From Ramlibacter sp. (GTDB lineage: Bacteria > Pseudomonadota > Gammaproteobacteria > Burkholderiales > Burkholderiaceae_C), in assembly GCA_028292245.1 (NCBI GenBank), contig JAQGMS010000196.1:1-50954 (forward strand): DNA of 50,954 bases. Direction: 5' to 3'. Below, piece by piece: positions 36,282 through 44,914 of this stretch (its first letter is position 1; each line of letters begins with the position of its first letter). The notes beneath the pieces are model-generated. The model was not told where the DNA came from and did not search any database. It worked only from the letters and a program-made list of their open reading frames with translations. The position numbers and the translations under genes are program-made.

Positions 36282-37283
36282 CTATTTGTTGTGGCTCAGC
36301 GCGTTGCTGACCAGCTTGGACGTGATGTCCACGATCTGGATCATGCGGTCGTAGGGCATGCGGGTGGGGCCGATCACGCCCAAGGTGCCCACGACTTGGC
36401 CGTCCACCTCGTAGGGCGCGCTGACGATGGACAGCTCCTCGAACGGCACCACCTTGCTTTCGCCGCCGATGAAGATGCGAACGCCGGCGGCCTGGCTGGA
36501 AATCTCGAGCAGGCGCATCAACTGCGTCTTCTGCTCGAACAGCTCGAAGGCGCGGCGCAGGTGGCTCATGTCGCTGGAAAAGTCGCTCACGGCCAGCAGG
36601 TTGCGCTCACCCGAGATCACCACTTCATCCTGCTGGCTCATGGCATCCGAACTCGCCTGCACCGCGGTCTGCATCAAGGCGCCGATTTCGCCGCGCAGCG
36701 CTTCCACCTCGTTCTTCAGGCGCTCGCGCACCTGCTCGATGGCCATGCCGGCGTAGTTGGTGTTCAGGAAATTAGCGGCCTCGATCAATTGCGTCTGGGT
36801 GTAGTCGCTCTCGGTGAAGACAACGCGGTTCTGCACGTCGCCGTCGGGCGAGACGATGATGACCAGGTAGCGCTTTTCCGACAGGCGCAGGAATTCGATG
36901 TGCCGGAACACCGAGGTGCGGCGCGGCGCCATCACCACCCCGACGAACTGCGACAGGTTGGACAGCAGGTGCGCGGCGTTGGCGATCACCTTTTGCGGCT
37001 GGTCGGCCGCCAGGCTGGGCGTCATGAGCTCCTCGCGCTGCGCGGTGAGCATGGTGTCCACAAACAGGCGGTAGCCGCGCGCCGTGGGGATGCGCCCAGC
37101 GGAGGTGTGGGGACTGGCGATCAAGCCCAGTTCCTCCAGGTCGGACATCACGTTGCGGATGGTGGCCGGGGACAGCTCCAGCCCCGAAGCGCGCGACAGC
37201 GTGCGCGAGCCCACGGGCGTCCCTTCGGCGATATAGCGCTCGACCAGGGCTTTCAACAACAACTTGGCGCGGTCGTCCAGCAT
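36282..37283 (-). CDS. hrcA: Heat-inducible transcription repressor HrcA
   Basis: A 333-residue repressor that binds CIRCE operators upstream of groESL and dnaK in the absence of heat stress, with GroEL as co-factor. Seen: an N-terminal winged-helix domain ([34 protein letters not shown] split over residues 20-54), a central GAF-like region with a dimerising insert, and [24 protein letters not shown] at the C-terminus. It is divergent from nadK, a usual arrangement in Burkholderiales. No CIRCE inverted repeat is visible in the 41-bp divergent gap, so self-regulation through CIRCE is not supported here. Confidence 0.95.
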   Translation of the reverse strand: MLDDRAKLLLKALVERYIAEGTPVGSRTLSRASGLELSPATIRNVMSDLEELGLIASPHTSAGRIPTARGYRLFVDTMLTAQREELMTPSLAADQPQKVIANAAHLLSNLSQFVGVVMAPRRTSVFRHIEFLRLSEKRYLVIIVSPDGDVQNRVVFTESDYTQTQLIEAANFLNTNYAGMAIEQVRERLKNEVEALRGEIGALMQTAVQASSDAMSQQDEVVISGERNLLAVSDFSSDMSHLRRAFELFEQKTQLMRLLEISSQAAGVRIFIGGESKVVPFEELSIVSAPYEVDGQVVGTLGVIGPTRMPYDRMIQIVDITSKLVSNALSHNK

Positions 37284-37324
37284 CTTTAGCGGCGTTTCTG
37301 CAATTTTAATGATGTAATTTGCCG

Positions 37325-38218
37325 ATGAAATCCCATTTCCGCCAGGTAGCGCTGATCGGCAAATACCACGCCGCGGTTTCGGGATCGGCCGCCGGTTCCG
37401 CCCGGCCCGCCCTGGACGATATCGCCCAGTTCCTGCATTCCGAAGGTTGCGACGTGGTGGTAGAGCGCGAAACTGCAGCCACTGTTGGAATCACAGGGTA
37501 CACCACCCTGGACCTGCCGGCCATCGGCGCGCAATGCGACCTGGTGCTGGTGGTGGGCGGCGACGGCACGATGCTGGGCATCGGCCGGCAGCTGGCGGAG
37601 TTCGGCGTGCCGCTGATCGGCATCAACCAGGGGCGGCTGGGCTTCATCACCGACATCCCGCTGGACCAGTACCGCGCCACGCTCACGCCCATGCTGCGCG
37701 GCGAATACGAGGAAGACCACCGAAGCCTGATGCATGCCCGTGTGATGCGCGACGGGCGCTGCGTGTTCGACGCGCTGGCCATGAACGACGTGGTGGTCAA
37801 TCGCGGCGCCACCTCCGGCATGGTCGAACTGAAGGTCGAGGTCGACGGGCACTTCGTGGCCAACCAGCGCGCCGACGGCCTGATCGTGGCGTCGCCCACC
37901 GGCTCCACCGCCTACGCGCTGTCGGCCGGCGGGCCGCTGCTGCACCCTTCGACGCCCGGCTGGGTGCTGGTGCCGATTGCGCCGCACACCTTGTCCAACC
38001 GGCCGATCGTGCTGCCGGATTCGTCCGAGATCGCGATCGAGCTGGTGTCCGGGCGCGACGCCAGCGCCAATTTCGACATGCAGTCGCTGGCATCGCTGTT
38101 GAAAGGCGATCGCATCACCGTGCGCCGGTCGCAGCATCGGGTGCGCTTCCTGCACCCGCGCGGCTGGAGCTATTTCGACACCCTGCGGCTGAAGCTGCAT
38201 TGGAACGAAGGAAACTAG
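37325..38218 (+). CDS. nadK: NAD kinase
   Basis: A 297-residue NAD kinase making NADP from NAD and ATP. The GGDGT motif is at residues 78-82, the second conserved motif NDVVVNRG near 153, and [15 protein letters not shown] near 186, which binds NAD. The start is ATG at 37325 ([13 protein letters not shown]); a TTG two codons upstream is unlikely. The stop is directly followed by the recN ATG, so the two are translated in sequence. Confidence 0.95.
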   Translation: MKSHFRQVALIGKYHAAVSGSAAGSARPALDDIAQFLHSEGCDVVVERETAATVGITGYTTLDLPAIGAQCDLVLVVGGDGTMLGIGRQLAEFGVPLIGINQGRLGFITDIPLDQYRATLTPMLRGEYEEDHRSLMHARVMRDGRCVFDALAMNDVVVNRGATSGMVELKVEVDGHFVANQRADGLIVASPTGSTAYALSAGGPLLHPSTPGWVLVPIAPHTLSNRPIVLPDSSEIAIELVSGRDASANFDMQSLASLLKGDRITVRRSQHRVRFLHPRGWSYFDTLRLKLHWNEGN

Positions 38219-39886
38219 ATGAGCCTGAAGAGGATTGCCCTGCGTGACTTCGTCATCGTGCGCGAGCTCGATCTCGACCTGGCGGATGGCTTTGGCGTGC
38301 TCACCGGCGAAACCGGGGCGGGCAAATCCATCCTCATCGACGCGCTGCAACTGGCACTGGGGGCCCGCGCTGAAAGCGGCGTGGTGCGCGAAGGCGCGGC
38401 GCGCGCCGACATCAGCGCCGAGTTCGACCTGCCGCCGGTGCTGGCGCCCTGGCTGGAAGAAGCCGGCTTCGAGTCGGAGGACACCTTGCTGCTGCGCCGC
38501 AGTGTGGACAGCCAGGGCAAGAGCCGCGCCTGGATCAACGGCAGTCCGGCCACCGCCACGCAGTTGCGCGAGCTGGCCGACCAATTGGTGGACATCCACG
38601 GCCAGCATGCCTGGCAAAGCCTGACCCGGCCCGACGCGGTGCGCGGCCTGCTGGATGGCTACGCGGGCGTCAACACCCAGGCGCTGCAGCAGCTTTGGCA
38701 ACGCTGGCGCGCTGCGCAGAAGACATTGGCCGATGCCCGCGCCGCGCAGGACTCGCTGCAGCGCGAACGCGAGCGGCTGGCCTGGCAGATCGGCGAAGTG
38801 GAAAAACTCGCGCCCGGCGCCAGCGAGTGGGACGAACTCAACACCAACCACACGCGGCTGGCCAATGCGCAGGCCTTGCTCGAAGCGGCGCAGGGCGCAC
38901 TGGAATCGCTCGAGGGCGAAGACGGCGGCGCGGCGCGCAGCCTGTCGCAAGCGCAATCGCTGTTGCAAGCACAGGAACATGTGGAGCCGGTGTTCCGCGA
39001 TCTGGCGCAGGTGCTGGCCTCCAGCCTGGCGCAGGCCGAGGATGCCGCGCATTCCCTGCACGCGTACTTGCGCAAGACCGAACTGGATCCGCAGCGCCTG
39101 GCCGAACTGGACGAGCGGATGTCGCTGTGGATGTCGCTGTCGCGCCGCTACAAGCGCACCGCGCCCGAATTGCCGGGGCTGCTGGTCTCGTGGAAGCAGG
39201 AGCTGGTCCAGCTCGATGCCGCCGCCGACCTGGCCGCGCTCGAGGCCGCCGAGAAAAAGGAAGGCGAAGCTTTCATGGCCGAGGCGCGTGCCCTGTCGAA
39301 GGCCCGCACCAAGGCCGCGCCGCAATTGGCGAAGGCCGTGACGCAGGCCATGCAAGGCTTGGGGATGCAGGGCGGACGCTTCGAAATCGCCCTGTCGAAG
39401 GCGGATCAACCGACCCAGGGCGGGCTGGAAGAAGTTTCCTTCCTGGTGGCCGGCCATGCGGGCAGCACGCCGCGCCCTGTCGGGAAGGTGGCGTCGGGCG
39501 GCGAGTTGTCGCGCATCGCACTTGCGATCGCCGTCACCACCAGCCGGCTCGGCACCGCCCAGACTCTCATCTTCGACGAGGTGGATGCCGGCGTGGGCGG
39601 CGCCGTGGCCGAAACCGTGGGTCGCCTGATGAAGCAATTGGGGCGCGATCGCCAGGTACTGGCCGTCACGCACCTGCCGCAGGTTGCGGCCTGCGCCGAT
39701 CATCACCTGGTGGTGGCCAAGCGCAGCGACGCGGCGGGCGCCTCCAGCACGGTGGCGGGCGTGCAGGGCGAACAGCGCGTGGCGGAAATCGCGCGCATGC
39801 TCGGCGGCGAGCACCTGTCGGGCACCACGCTCGCGCACGCGAAGGAAATGTTGGGAGGCGGCGCTGCGGGAACGCGCGTGAAGTAA
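38219..39886 (+). CDS. recN: DNA repair protein RecN
   Basis: A 555-residue SMC-like ATPase that acts in recombinational repair of double-strand breaks. The Walker [10 protein letters not shown] is at residues 29-37, the N-terminal ATPase half is followed by a coiled-coil region from about 160 to 370 (rich in A, L, E, Q, R), and the C-terminal half carries the signature [12 protein letters not shown] and Walker [13 protein letters not shown]. It starts one base after the nadK stop and is followed four bases later by rapZ, so nadK-recN-rapZ is one operon. Confidence 0.95.
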   Translation: MSLKRIALRDFVIVRELDLDLADGFGVLTGETGAGKSILIDALQLALGARAESGVVREGAARADISAEFDLPPVLAPWLEEAGFESEDTLLLRRSVDSQGKSRAWINGSPATATQLRELADQLVDIHGQHAWQSLTRPDAVRGLLDGYAGVNTQALQQLWQRWRAAQKTLADARAAQDSLQRERERLAWQIGEVEKLAPGASEWDELNTNHTRLANAQALLEAAQGALESLEGEDGGAARSLSQAQSLLQAQEHVEPVFRDLAQVLASSLAQAEDAAHSLHAYLRKTELDPQRLAELDERMSLWMSLSRRYKRTAPELPGLLVSWKQELVQLDAAADLAALEAAEKKEGEAFMAEARALSKARTKAAPQLAKAVTQAMQGLGMQGGRFEIALSKADQPTQGGLEEVSFLVAGHAGSTPRPVGKVASGGELSRIALAIAVTTSRLGTAQTLIFDEVDAGVGGAVAETVGRLMKQLGRDRQVLAVTHLPQVAACADHHLVVAKRSDAAGASSTVAGVQGEQRVAEIARMLGGEHLSGTTLAHAKEMLGGGAAGTRVK

Positions 39887-39890
39887 GGCC

Positions 39891-40778
39891 ATGGCGCTGG
39901 AGATCGTGCTCATCACCGGCATGTCGGGTTCCGGCAAGTCGGTGGCACTGCGCGCGCTGGAGGATGCCGGCTACTACTGCGTCGACAACCTGCCGCCCGA
40001 GCTGCTGCTGTCGTTCGTAGCGCTGGAAAAAAAGGCCGGTGCCGAGCGCGTGGCCATCGCGATGGATGTGCGCAGCGCAACCTCGTTGCCGCTGGTGCCC
40101 AACCAGCTGCGGGAATTGCGCGATGAAGGCGTGGTGATCCGGCCGCTGTTCCTGGACGCCACGACCGACACGCTGGTGCGGCGCTTTTCAGAAACGCGCC
40201 GGCGCCATCCGCTGTCGAACAACCGGCCGCAGGCGCAGCAGAGCGACCTGGCACACGACCGCCAGCATGCACTGGTGGATGCCATCGAGCTGGAGCGCGA
40301 GCTGCTGGGCGCCTTGCGCGAACAGGCCCACGTGATCGACACGAGCGTCATCCGGTCGTCGCAACTACAGGCCCATGTCAAGTCGTTGTTGTCGGCGCCG
40401 ATCAGCCAGCTCACGCTGGTGTTCGAGTCGTTCGCCTTCAAGCGCGGAATCCCCGTGGACGCCGACTATGTGTTCGATGTGCGCATGCTCCCGAATCCGC
40501 ACTACGACCCGGCGCTGCGCGACCTCACCGGCCGCGACGAGGCTGTCATCGCCTTCCTGCGGCAACATGCCGACGTGGAACAGATGTACGGCCACATCGA
40601 GCACTTCCTGAACCACTGGCTGGAGCCGCTGGCGCGCGATCACCGCAGTTATGTCACGGTGGCGATCGGCTGCACCGGCGGGCAGCACCGGTCGGTGTTC
40701 CTGGTGGAGCAGCTCGCCGCGTCATTCAGCCTGCGCTGGATCACGCTGAAGCGGCATCGCGAATTGGACGTCGGGTAG
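39891..40778 (+). CDS. rapZ: RNase adapter protein RapZ
   Basis: A 295-residue protein with an N-terminal Walker A GMSGSGKS (residues 10-17) followed by the family motif [11 protein letters not shown], and a C-terminal domain with the signature [17 protein letters not shown]. In enterobacteria RapZ guides RNase E to the GlmZ sRNA and controls amino-sugar synthesis; in other bacteria its partners are less certain. It is the last gene of the nadK-recN-rapZ run. An A-rich stretch (7 A, about 40027-40033) inside the gene does not disrupt the frame. Confidence 0.95.
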   Translation: MALEIVLITGMSGSGKSVALRALEDAGYYCVDNLPPELLLSFVALEKKAGAERVAIAMDVRSATSLPLVPNQLRELRDEGVVIRPLFLDATTDTLVRRFSETRRRHPLSNNRPQAQQSDLAHDRQHALVDAIELERELLGALREQAHVIDTSVIRSSQLQAHVKSLLSAPISQLTLVFESFAFKRGIPVDADYVFDVRMLPNPHYDPALRDLTGRDEAVIAFLRQHADVEQMYGHIEHFLNHWLEPLARDHRSYVTVAIGCTGGQHRSVFLVEQLAASFSLRWITLKRHRELDVG

Positions 40779-40791
40779 GACGTCTCGCCTT

Positions 40792-41010
40792 TGTCATGCC
40801 GGACTTGATCCGGCATCCGTATCACACACTCGCATTGGCCTTTTGAACGCAGAGGGCGCAGAGAATTCGCGGAGGACGCAGAGGAATACAAAAACCTCTT
40901 GGCTGTTTTCTCTGCGCCCTCTGCGGAACCTTTGCGTCCTCTGCGTTCAAGAATACGTCGGTGCAGGATCGACTGCGAGGCATGGATACCGAATCAAATC
41001 CGGCATGACA
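40792..41010. repeat. Composite element: second inverted-repeat family flanking the palindromic repeat
   Basis: The left end holds TGTCATGCCGGACTTGATCC and more (40792-40822; itself a hairpin ATGCCGGA-n5-TCCGGCAT). The right end (40980-41010) is a degenerate reverse complement ending ATCCGGCATGACA. Between them lies the 108-bp repeat copy 2. The nesting looks like one short palindromic repeat inserted into, or acquired together with, another. It separates the convergent rapZ and mutY genes. Confidence 0.7.
40843..40950. repeat. Dispersed palindromic repeat, copy 2
   Basis: It has the same construction as 1637-1741: TTGAACGCAGAGGGCGCAGAG at the left end, with further ACGCAGAGG-type units, and the reverse complement ending CTCTGCGTTCAA at the right. 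The two copies are alike in both arms and differ mainly in the middle. It sits between convergent genes, as does copy 1. Confidence 0.85.
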
Positions 41011-41031
41011 GACGGTGTGATGCGCTGGGCT

Positions 41032-42075
41032 TCAGTCCTGCAAGAGCCGACGGATCGGCGCGGGCAAACCGAGCTGCGGCAGGTCCTCACTCGCAAACCA
41101 CGCGCCTTGCCCCGCGGCTTGTACCGGGCTGGCCGCGAGTTCCACCGCCACCGGATGCAGGTGCAAGTCCTTGTGTGTCAGCACGTGAAGGAACGGTTCA
41201 CCGTCATCCAGGCTCTCGCGCGAGCGCTGCGGCAGCGCGGCCTGCAGCGCATCGCGGCTTTCGAATACCGGCAAGCAATAAAGGCCTGCCCAGATACCCG
41301 TCAGCGGCCGTTTTTCCAGCCAGACCGAGCCGTCGCGATTGCTTGCGCGCAATAGCCACAGCGCCTCGGAGCTGCGTTTGAGCTTGCGGGTCTTGACCGG
41401 ATAGTTTTCGGGCGCACCTTCGGCGCGCGCGGCGCACAGTTCCCGCACCGGGCAAAGCAGGCAGTTTGGATTGCGCGGCAGGCAGATCGTCGCGCCCAGG
41501 TCCATCAGCCCCTGCGTGTAGCGCGGCATGGACTCCCGCACGGCCCGGCGCGGCAGCAGTTCCTGCGCCAGCGCCCACAGCTCGCGCTCGCTGGACGCCT
41601 GCGCCAGGTCGGCGCCGTACCCCAGCACCCGCGTGAGGACGCGCTTGACGTTGCCGTCGAGGATGGCGACGCGTTCGCCGAAGCAGAACGACGCGATCGC
41701 CGCCGCCGTGGAGCGGCCTATACCCGGCAAGGTTTGCAGCTCCTGCGCGTTCCGCGGAAATTCTCCGCCATGCAGCGCCACGACGTCGCGCGCGCACTGG
41801 TGCATGTTGCGCGCCCGGCTGTAGTAACCCAGGCCGCTCCATAACGCGAGCACGTCGTCCAGTTCGGCGGCGGCCAAGGCGCGCACATCCGGAAAGCGCG
41901 CGAGAAAGCGCGCGTAGTAGTCCAGCACCGTCGCCACCTGCGTTTGCTGCAGCATGATTTCGGACAGCCAGACGCGATAGGGATCGCAGGTGTTCTGCCA
42001 GGGCAGCGTGTTGCGCCCGTGCGTGCCCTGCCAGCGGATGACGCGGCCGGCAAAGCCCGCCGGCAAAACGCTCAT
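41032..42075 (-). CDS. mutY: A/G-specific adenine DNA glycosylase MutY
   Basis: A 347-residue glycosylase that removes adenine mispaired with 8-oxoguanine. The catalytic Glu lies in SEIMLQQTQVA (residue 39), the helix-hairpin-helix LPGIGRSTAAAIA is near 116-128, the catalytic Asp in ILDGNVKRVL at 140, and the [4Fe-4S] ligands C198, C205, C208 and C214 follow the C-x6-C-x2-C-x5-C rule. The C-terminal MutT-like domain is present. Its start overlaps the end of the dynamin-like gene by four bases. Confidence 0.95.
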   Translation of the reverse strand: MSVLPAGFAGRVIRWQGTHGRNTLPWQNTCDPYRVWLSEIMLQQTQVATVLDYYARFLARFPDVRALAAAELDDVLALWSGLGYYSRARNMHQCARDVVALHGGEFPRNAQELQTLPGIGRSTAAAIASFCFGERVAILDGNVKRVLTRVLGYGADLAQASSERELWALAQELLPRRAVRESMPRYTQGLMDLGATICLPRNPNCLLCPVRELCAARAEGAPENYPVKTRKLKRSSEALWLLRASNRDGSVWLEKRPLTGIWAGLYCLPVFESRDALQAALPQRSRESLDDGEPFLHVLTHKDLHLHPVAVELAASPVQAAGQGAWFASEDLPQLGLPAPIRRLLQD

Positions 42076-44033
42076 GCTCTTTGCAGCATGGGCTCGGCCG
42101 AGGGCGGCTCGGCCACGGGGATATCGACCAGGTGCCCGGTCAGCTCGGTGAGCTTGGCATCCAGCTCGTTCAGCGCCGCTTCATGCGTGTCGATTTCGGC
42201 GATGCGGTCGTCCAGGCCGCTGGCGGCCTGCTGGATGCGCTCGATGGCTTCGATGCGGCGCCCGAAATTGCGGCGCCGCTCGCGCAATTGCGCGTCGAGC
42301 TGCGCGGCCGCCGACTTGTTCCACAGCTCCACCTCGCCCAGCGCCGATTCGTAGACGACGCGCAGCCGCGTCGCGAGCGCCCGCACCAGGCGGTCGGCGA
42401 ATTCGGGCTGCGCCAGGCGGAACGCGTTGCCCACGCCCAGGTACTGGTTGTGGCTGCGCTCGACCAGGTCCAGGTCGCGCTCGTAGCGCTGCAGGTCCGG
42501 CTCTTTCGGCGCCTGCAGCGAGAAGCCGTATTCGGCGTTCAGCTGGCGGAAGGTGCCCGTCAGCATCGACTGGATTTCTGCGTTGATGCCCTGCGCCTTC
42601 TGCAGTCCGGCGCGCAGCTTGTCGAAAGTGGACGCATAGGCCTTCTTCACGCCAAGCTTGATGCCAGGCTGGCGCAGCGCCGTGGTCAGCTCGGACATCT
42701 CGGTCTTCAGGGTGCTGGTGCCCAGCAGCGTGAACACCTCGCGCAGCAATTTCAGGTGGACCGAGCGCACGGCGTGGATGCGCGCGCCGCTCACGTCGAA
42801 GTCACCCTGCTCCTGCTCGATGCGCGAGCGCATGTGCTTGATGACCGAGGTGTTCTTGCCGCGCAGCCCCTTGAGCTCGAGCATCTGCTCGGCCAGGTCG
42901 CGCCGGCGGATGTGGATCGCCCGGCCGGCTTCGACACGCAGGTCGGCGATGCCGCCCGACACGGCTGAGCGCAGGATTTTCTGGCGCTGGCCCATCACGC
43001 CCTGGCTCAACGCGCGTTCGAGCACCGGCAACTGGCTGGCCTGCAAAAGGTCGGCGTCGTCGTTGACCTTCGCGACCAGGCCCTTCTGCGCGGAAACGGG
43101 AATCACCTGCTCGCGCGGCACGCCGAGGATCTCCGCCGACGTCGTGCGCTGGCGTTCGATCTGTGCGTGGATCTGCACAGGCGTGGAGAGCGAGTCCCAC
43201 ATCGTGTCGATCTTGTTCAGGACCACCAGGCGCGAGTCGATGTTCTCGGCCTCGGTGATCAGGTGTTCGCGCCAGATGGCGAGGTCGGACTTGGTCACGC
43301 CGGTGTCGGCGGCCAGGATGAAGACCACCGCGTGAGCCTGCGGAATCAGGTTGACGGTCAGCTCGGGCTCCGCGCCGATCGCATTCAGGCCCGGCGTGTC
43401 CAGGATCACCAGGCCCTGCTTGAGCAGCGGATGCGCGATGTTGATGAGGGCGTGGCGCCAGCGCGGCACTTCCACCTTGCCTTCGGAATTCACCATCGGG
43501 TTGTCCGAGGGAGCGTCGTCGTGCCAGAAGCCCAGGGCCTTGGCCTCTTCCTTGGTCACGTGCCGCACTTCCGCGACTTTTTCGAAAGCCTTGGCAAGCT
43601 GCGCCGGATCGTTCACGTCCAGGTCGATGCGGGTCCACTTCTCGGGCACCGCACGCCATTCCATCAAGGCCTGCGGCTGCAGCCGCGTCTCGATCGGCAG
43701 CAGGCGCAGGCACGGCGGCACGTCGCTGTCGTAACCCAGCTCGGTCGGGCACATCGTCGTGCGCCCGGCGCTGGCGGGCATGATGCGGCGCTTGTAGCCG
43801 GCGAAGAAGATCGCGTTGATCAGCTCCGACTTGCCGCGCGAAAATTCCGCGACGAAGGCCACCATGACCTTGTCCGAGCGCATCTGCGTCTCGAGCCTGC
43901 GGAGCCGCTCTTCGACGGCGGCATCGAGCAAGTCGTGGTCCTTCAGCCATTCGGACAGCAATTTCAGCCGCAGCGCGAACTCGCGCCGCCAGTTGCCGTG
44001 CTGGTCGAATTGCTCGTTGAAGGAAGTGCCCAC
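42072..44033 (-). CDS. Dynamin-family GTPase
   Basis: A protein of about 653 residues. The G1 motif reads AEFSRGKS (Ala in place of the first Gly of GxxxxGKS), near residue 60; G3 is DTPGL and G4 NKID. Long helical stretches follow, as in bacterial dynamin-like proteins that act at membranes. The start is GTG at 44033 (VGTSFNEQFDQHGN), chosen because an extended -10 (TGCTATATT, minus strand) and GGGGA ribosome site lie just upstream and the longer frame runs antisense into mutM. It overlaps mutY by four bases, and mutM lies 49 bp upstream on the same strand. Confidence 0.82.
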   Translation of the reverse strand: MGTSFNEQFDQHGNWRREFALRLKLLSEWLKDHDLLDAAVEERLRRLETQMRSDKVMVAFVAEFSRGKSELINAIFFAGYKRRIMPASAGRTTMCPTELGYDSDVPPCLRLLPIETRLQPQALMEWRAVPEKWTRIDLDVNDPAQLAKAFEKVAEVRHVTKEEAKALGFWHDDAPSDNPMVNSEGKVEVPRWRHALINIAHPLLKQGLVILDTPGLNAIGAEPELTVNLIPQAHAVVFILAADTGVTKSDLAIWREHLITEAENIDSRLVVLNKIDTMWDSLSTPVQIHAQIERQRTTSAEILGVPREQVIPVSAQKGLVAKVNDDADLLQASQLPVLERALSQGVMGQRQKILRSAVSGGIADLRVEAGRAIHIRRRDLAEQMLELKGLRGKNTSVIKHMRSRIEQEQGDFDVSGARIHAVRSVHLKLLREVFTLLGTSTLKTEMSELTTALRQPGIKLGVKKAYASTFDKLRAGLQKAQGINAEIQSMLTGTFRQLNAEYGFSLQAPKEPDLQRYERDLDLVERSHNQYLGVGNAFRLAQPEFADRLVRALATRLRVVYESALGEVELWNKSAAAQLDAQLRERRRNFGRRIEAIERIQQAASGLDDRIAEIDTHEAALNELDAKLTELTGHLVDIPVAEPPSAEPMLQRA

Positions 44034-44054
44034 TGTGTCCCCGAAGTGGCTTTG

Positions 44055-44063
44055 AATATAGCA
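44055..44063 (-). promoter_or_regulatory. Extended -10 promoter candidate for the dynamin-like gene
   Basis: Minus strand TGCTATATT has the TG-n extension and a 5/6 match to TATAAT, ending 22 bases before the GTG start. The -35 region is poor, as is usual with extended -10 promoters. The site lies in the 49-bp gap after mutM. Confidence 0.4.
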
Positions 44064-44082
44064 TCCCGCCCTCTCGGCGCCC

Positions 44083-44898
44083 TCAGGATTTCTGGCAATG
44101 CGGGCAGAAATAAGTGGCGCGCTGGCCCTGGCGAATACTTTTGACGGGGGTGCCGCAGACACGGCACGGCTGCCCCGCGCGGTCGTACACCATCGCCTCC
44201 AGCTGGAAGTAACCGGCCTGGCCGTCGGCGTTGGAAAAATCGCGCAGCGTGCTGCCGCCCTTGGCGACCGCGCGCGCCAGCACATCGCGAACGGCGAGCC
44301 GTAATTTTTCCGCGCGCGGGCGGCTGATGCGCGAAGCGCGCAGCGTGGGCCGGATGCCGGCCATGAACAGCGCTTCGGATGCGTAGATGTTGCCGACACC
44401 GACCACCAGATCACCGGCCAGCAGCACCTGTTTGACCGGCGCGTGGCGGCGCTTGAGCCCTGCATGGAACGCGTCGAGGCCGAAGGCTTCGGTCAGCGGC
44501 TCCACGCCCAGGCCGCCCAAGAGCTTGACGGCTTCAGCCGAATCCTCCGAATGCGCATACACGACGGCACCAAAACGGCGCGGATCGTTCAGTCGCAGCA
44601 CGCCGCGGGTGGTTGCCAAGTCGAAATGGTCGTGAACTCCGGCTGCCGGTTGGCGCGCGGCAAAGCTGAGGCTGCCCGACATGCCCAGGTGTAACAGCAG
44701 CAGCCCTTCGTCCAGGTCCAGCAGCAGGTACTTGCCGCGGCGCCGGACGGCTTGCACCACGCGCCCGGCCAGCCCATTCGCGGGCAGCCCGGCCGGCCAT
44801 CGCAAGGGCTTGCCCAACCGCACCGATTCGATCCGCGCGCCGGCGATGCGATCGGCGAAGCTCAAGCGTGTGACTTCGACTTCTGGCAGTTCGGGCAT
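44083..44898 (-). CDS. mutM: Formamidopyrimidine-DNA glycosylase MutM (Fpg)
   Basis: A 271-residue bifunctional glycosylase/lyase removing 8-oxoguanine and formamidopyrimidines. The N-terminal PELPEVE (catalytic P2 and E3), K56 in RRRGKYLLL, and a C-terminal zinc finger with C245, C248, C265 and C268 (CRVC, CPHC) are all present, with the DNA-contacting Arg in RQGQRATYF. It is divergent from the TPR gene; the two start codons are only 16 bases apart. Confidence 0.95.
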   Translation of the reverse strand: MPELPEVEVTRLSFADRIAGARIESVRLGKPLRWPAGLPANGLAGRVVQAVRRRGKYLLLDLDEGLLLLHLGMSGSLSFAARQPAAGVHDHFDLATTRGVLRLNDPRRFGAVVYAHSEDSAEAVKLLGGLGVEPLTEAFGLDAFHAGLKRRHAPVKQVLLAGDLVVGVGNIYASEALFMAGIRPTLRASRISRPRAEKLRLAVRDVLARAVAKGGSTLRDFSNADGQAGYFQLEAMVYDRAGQPCRVCGTPVKSIRQGQRATYFCPHCQKS

Positions 44899-44914
44899 GG
44901 ATTATTATGGTTCG

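Noticed and set aside
37284-37324. CIRCE operator in the hrcA-nadK gap
   Set aside because: The TTAGCACTC-n9-GAGTGCTAA inverted repeat is not there.
37286-39937. Very long open frame on the minus strand opposite nadK and recN (883 codons)
   Set aside because: It is a mirror of GC-rich coding sequence: rich in Arg, Gly, His and Gln, no family motif, and both plus-strand genes are certain.
40020-40040. A-run in rapZ as a possible frameshift site
   Set aside because: The frame is intact through the run and the protein is full length; nothing else suggests programmed slippage.
44034-44465. Upstream extension of the dynamin-like gene into mutM
   Set aside because: The extra 144 residues are mutM read in another frame; a GTG with promoter and ribosome site lies at 44033.
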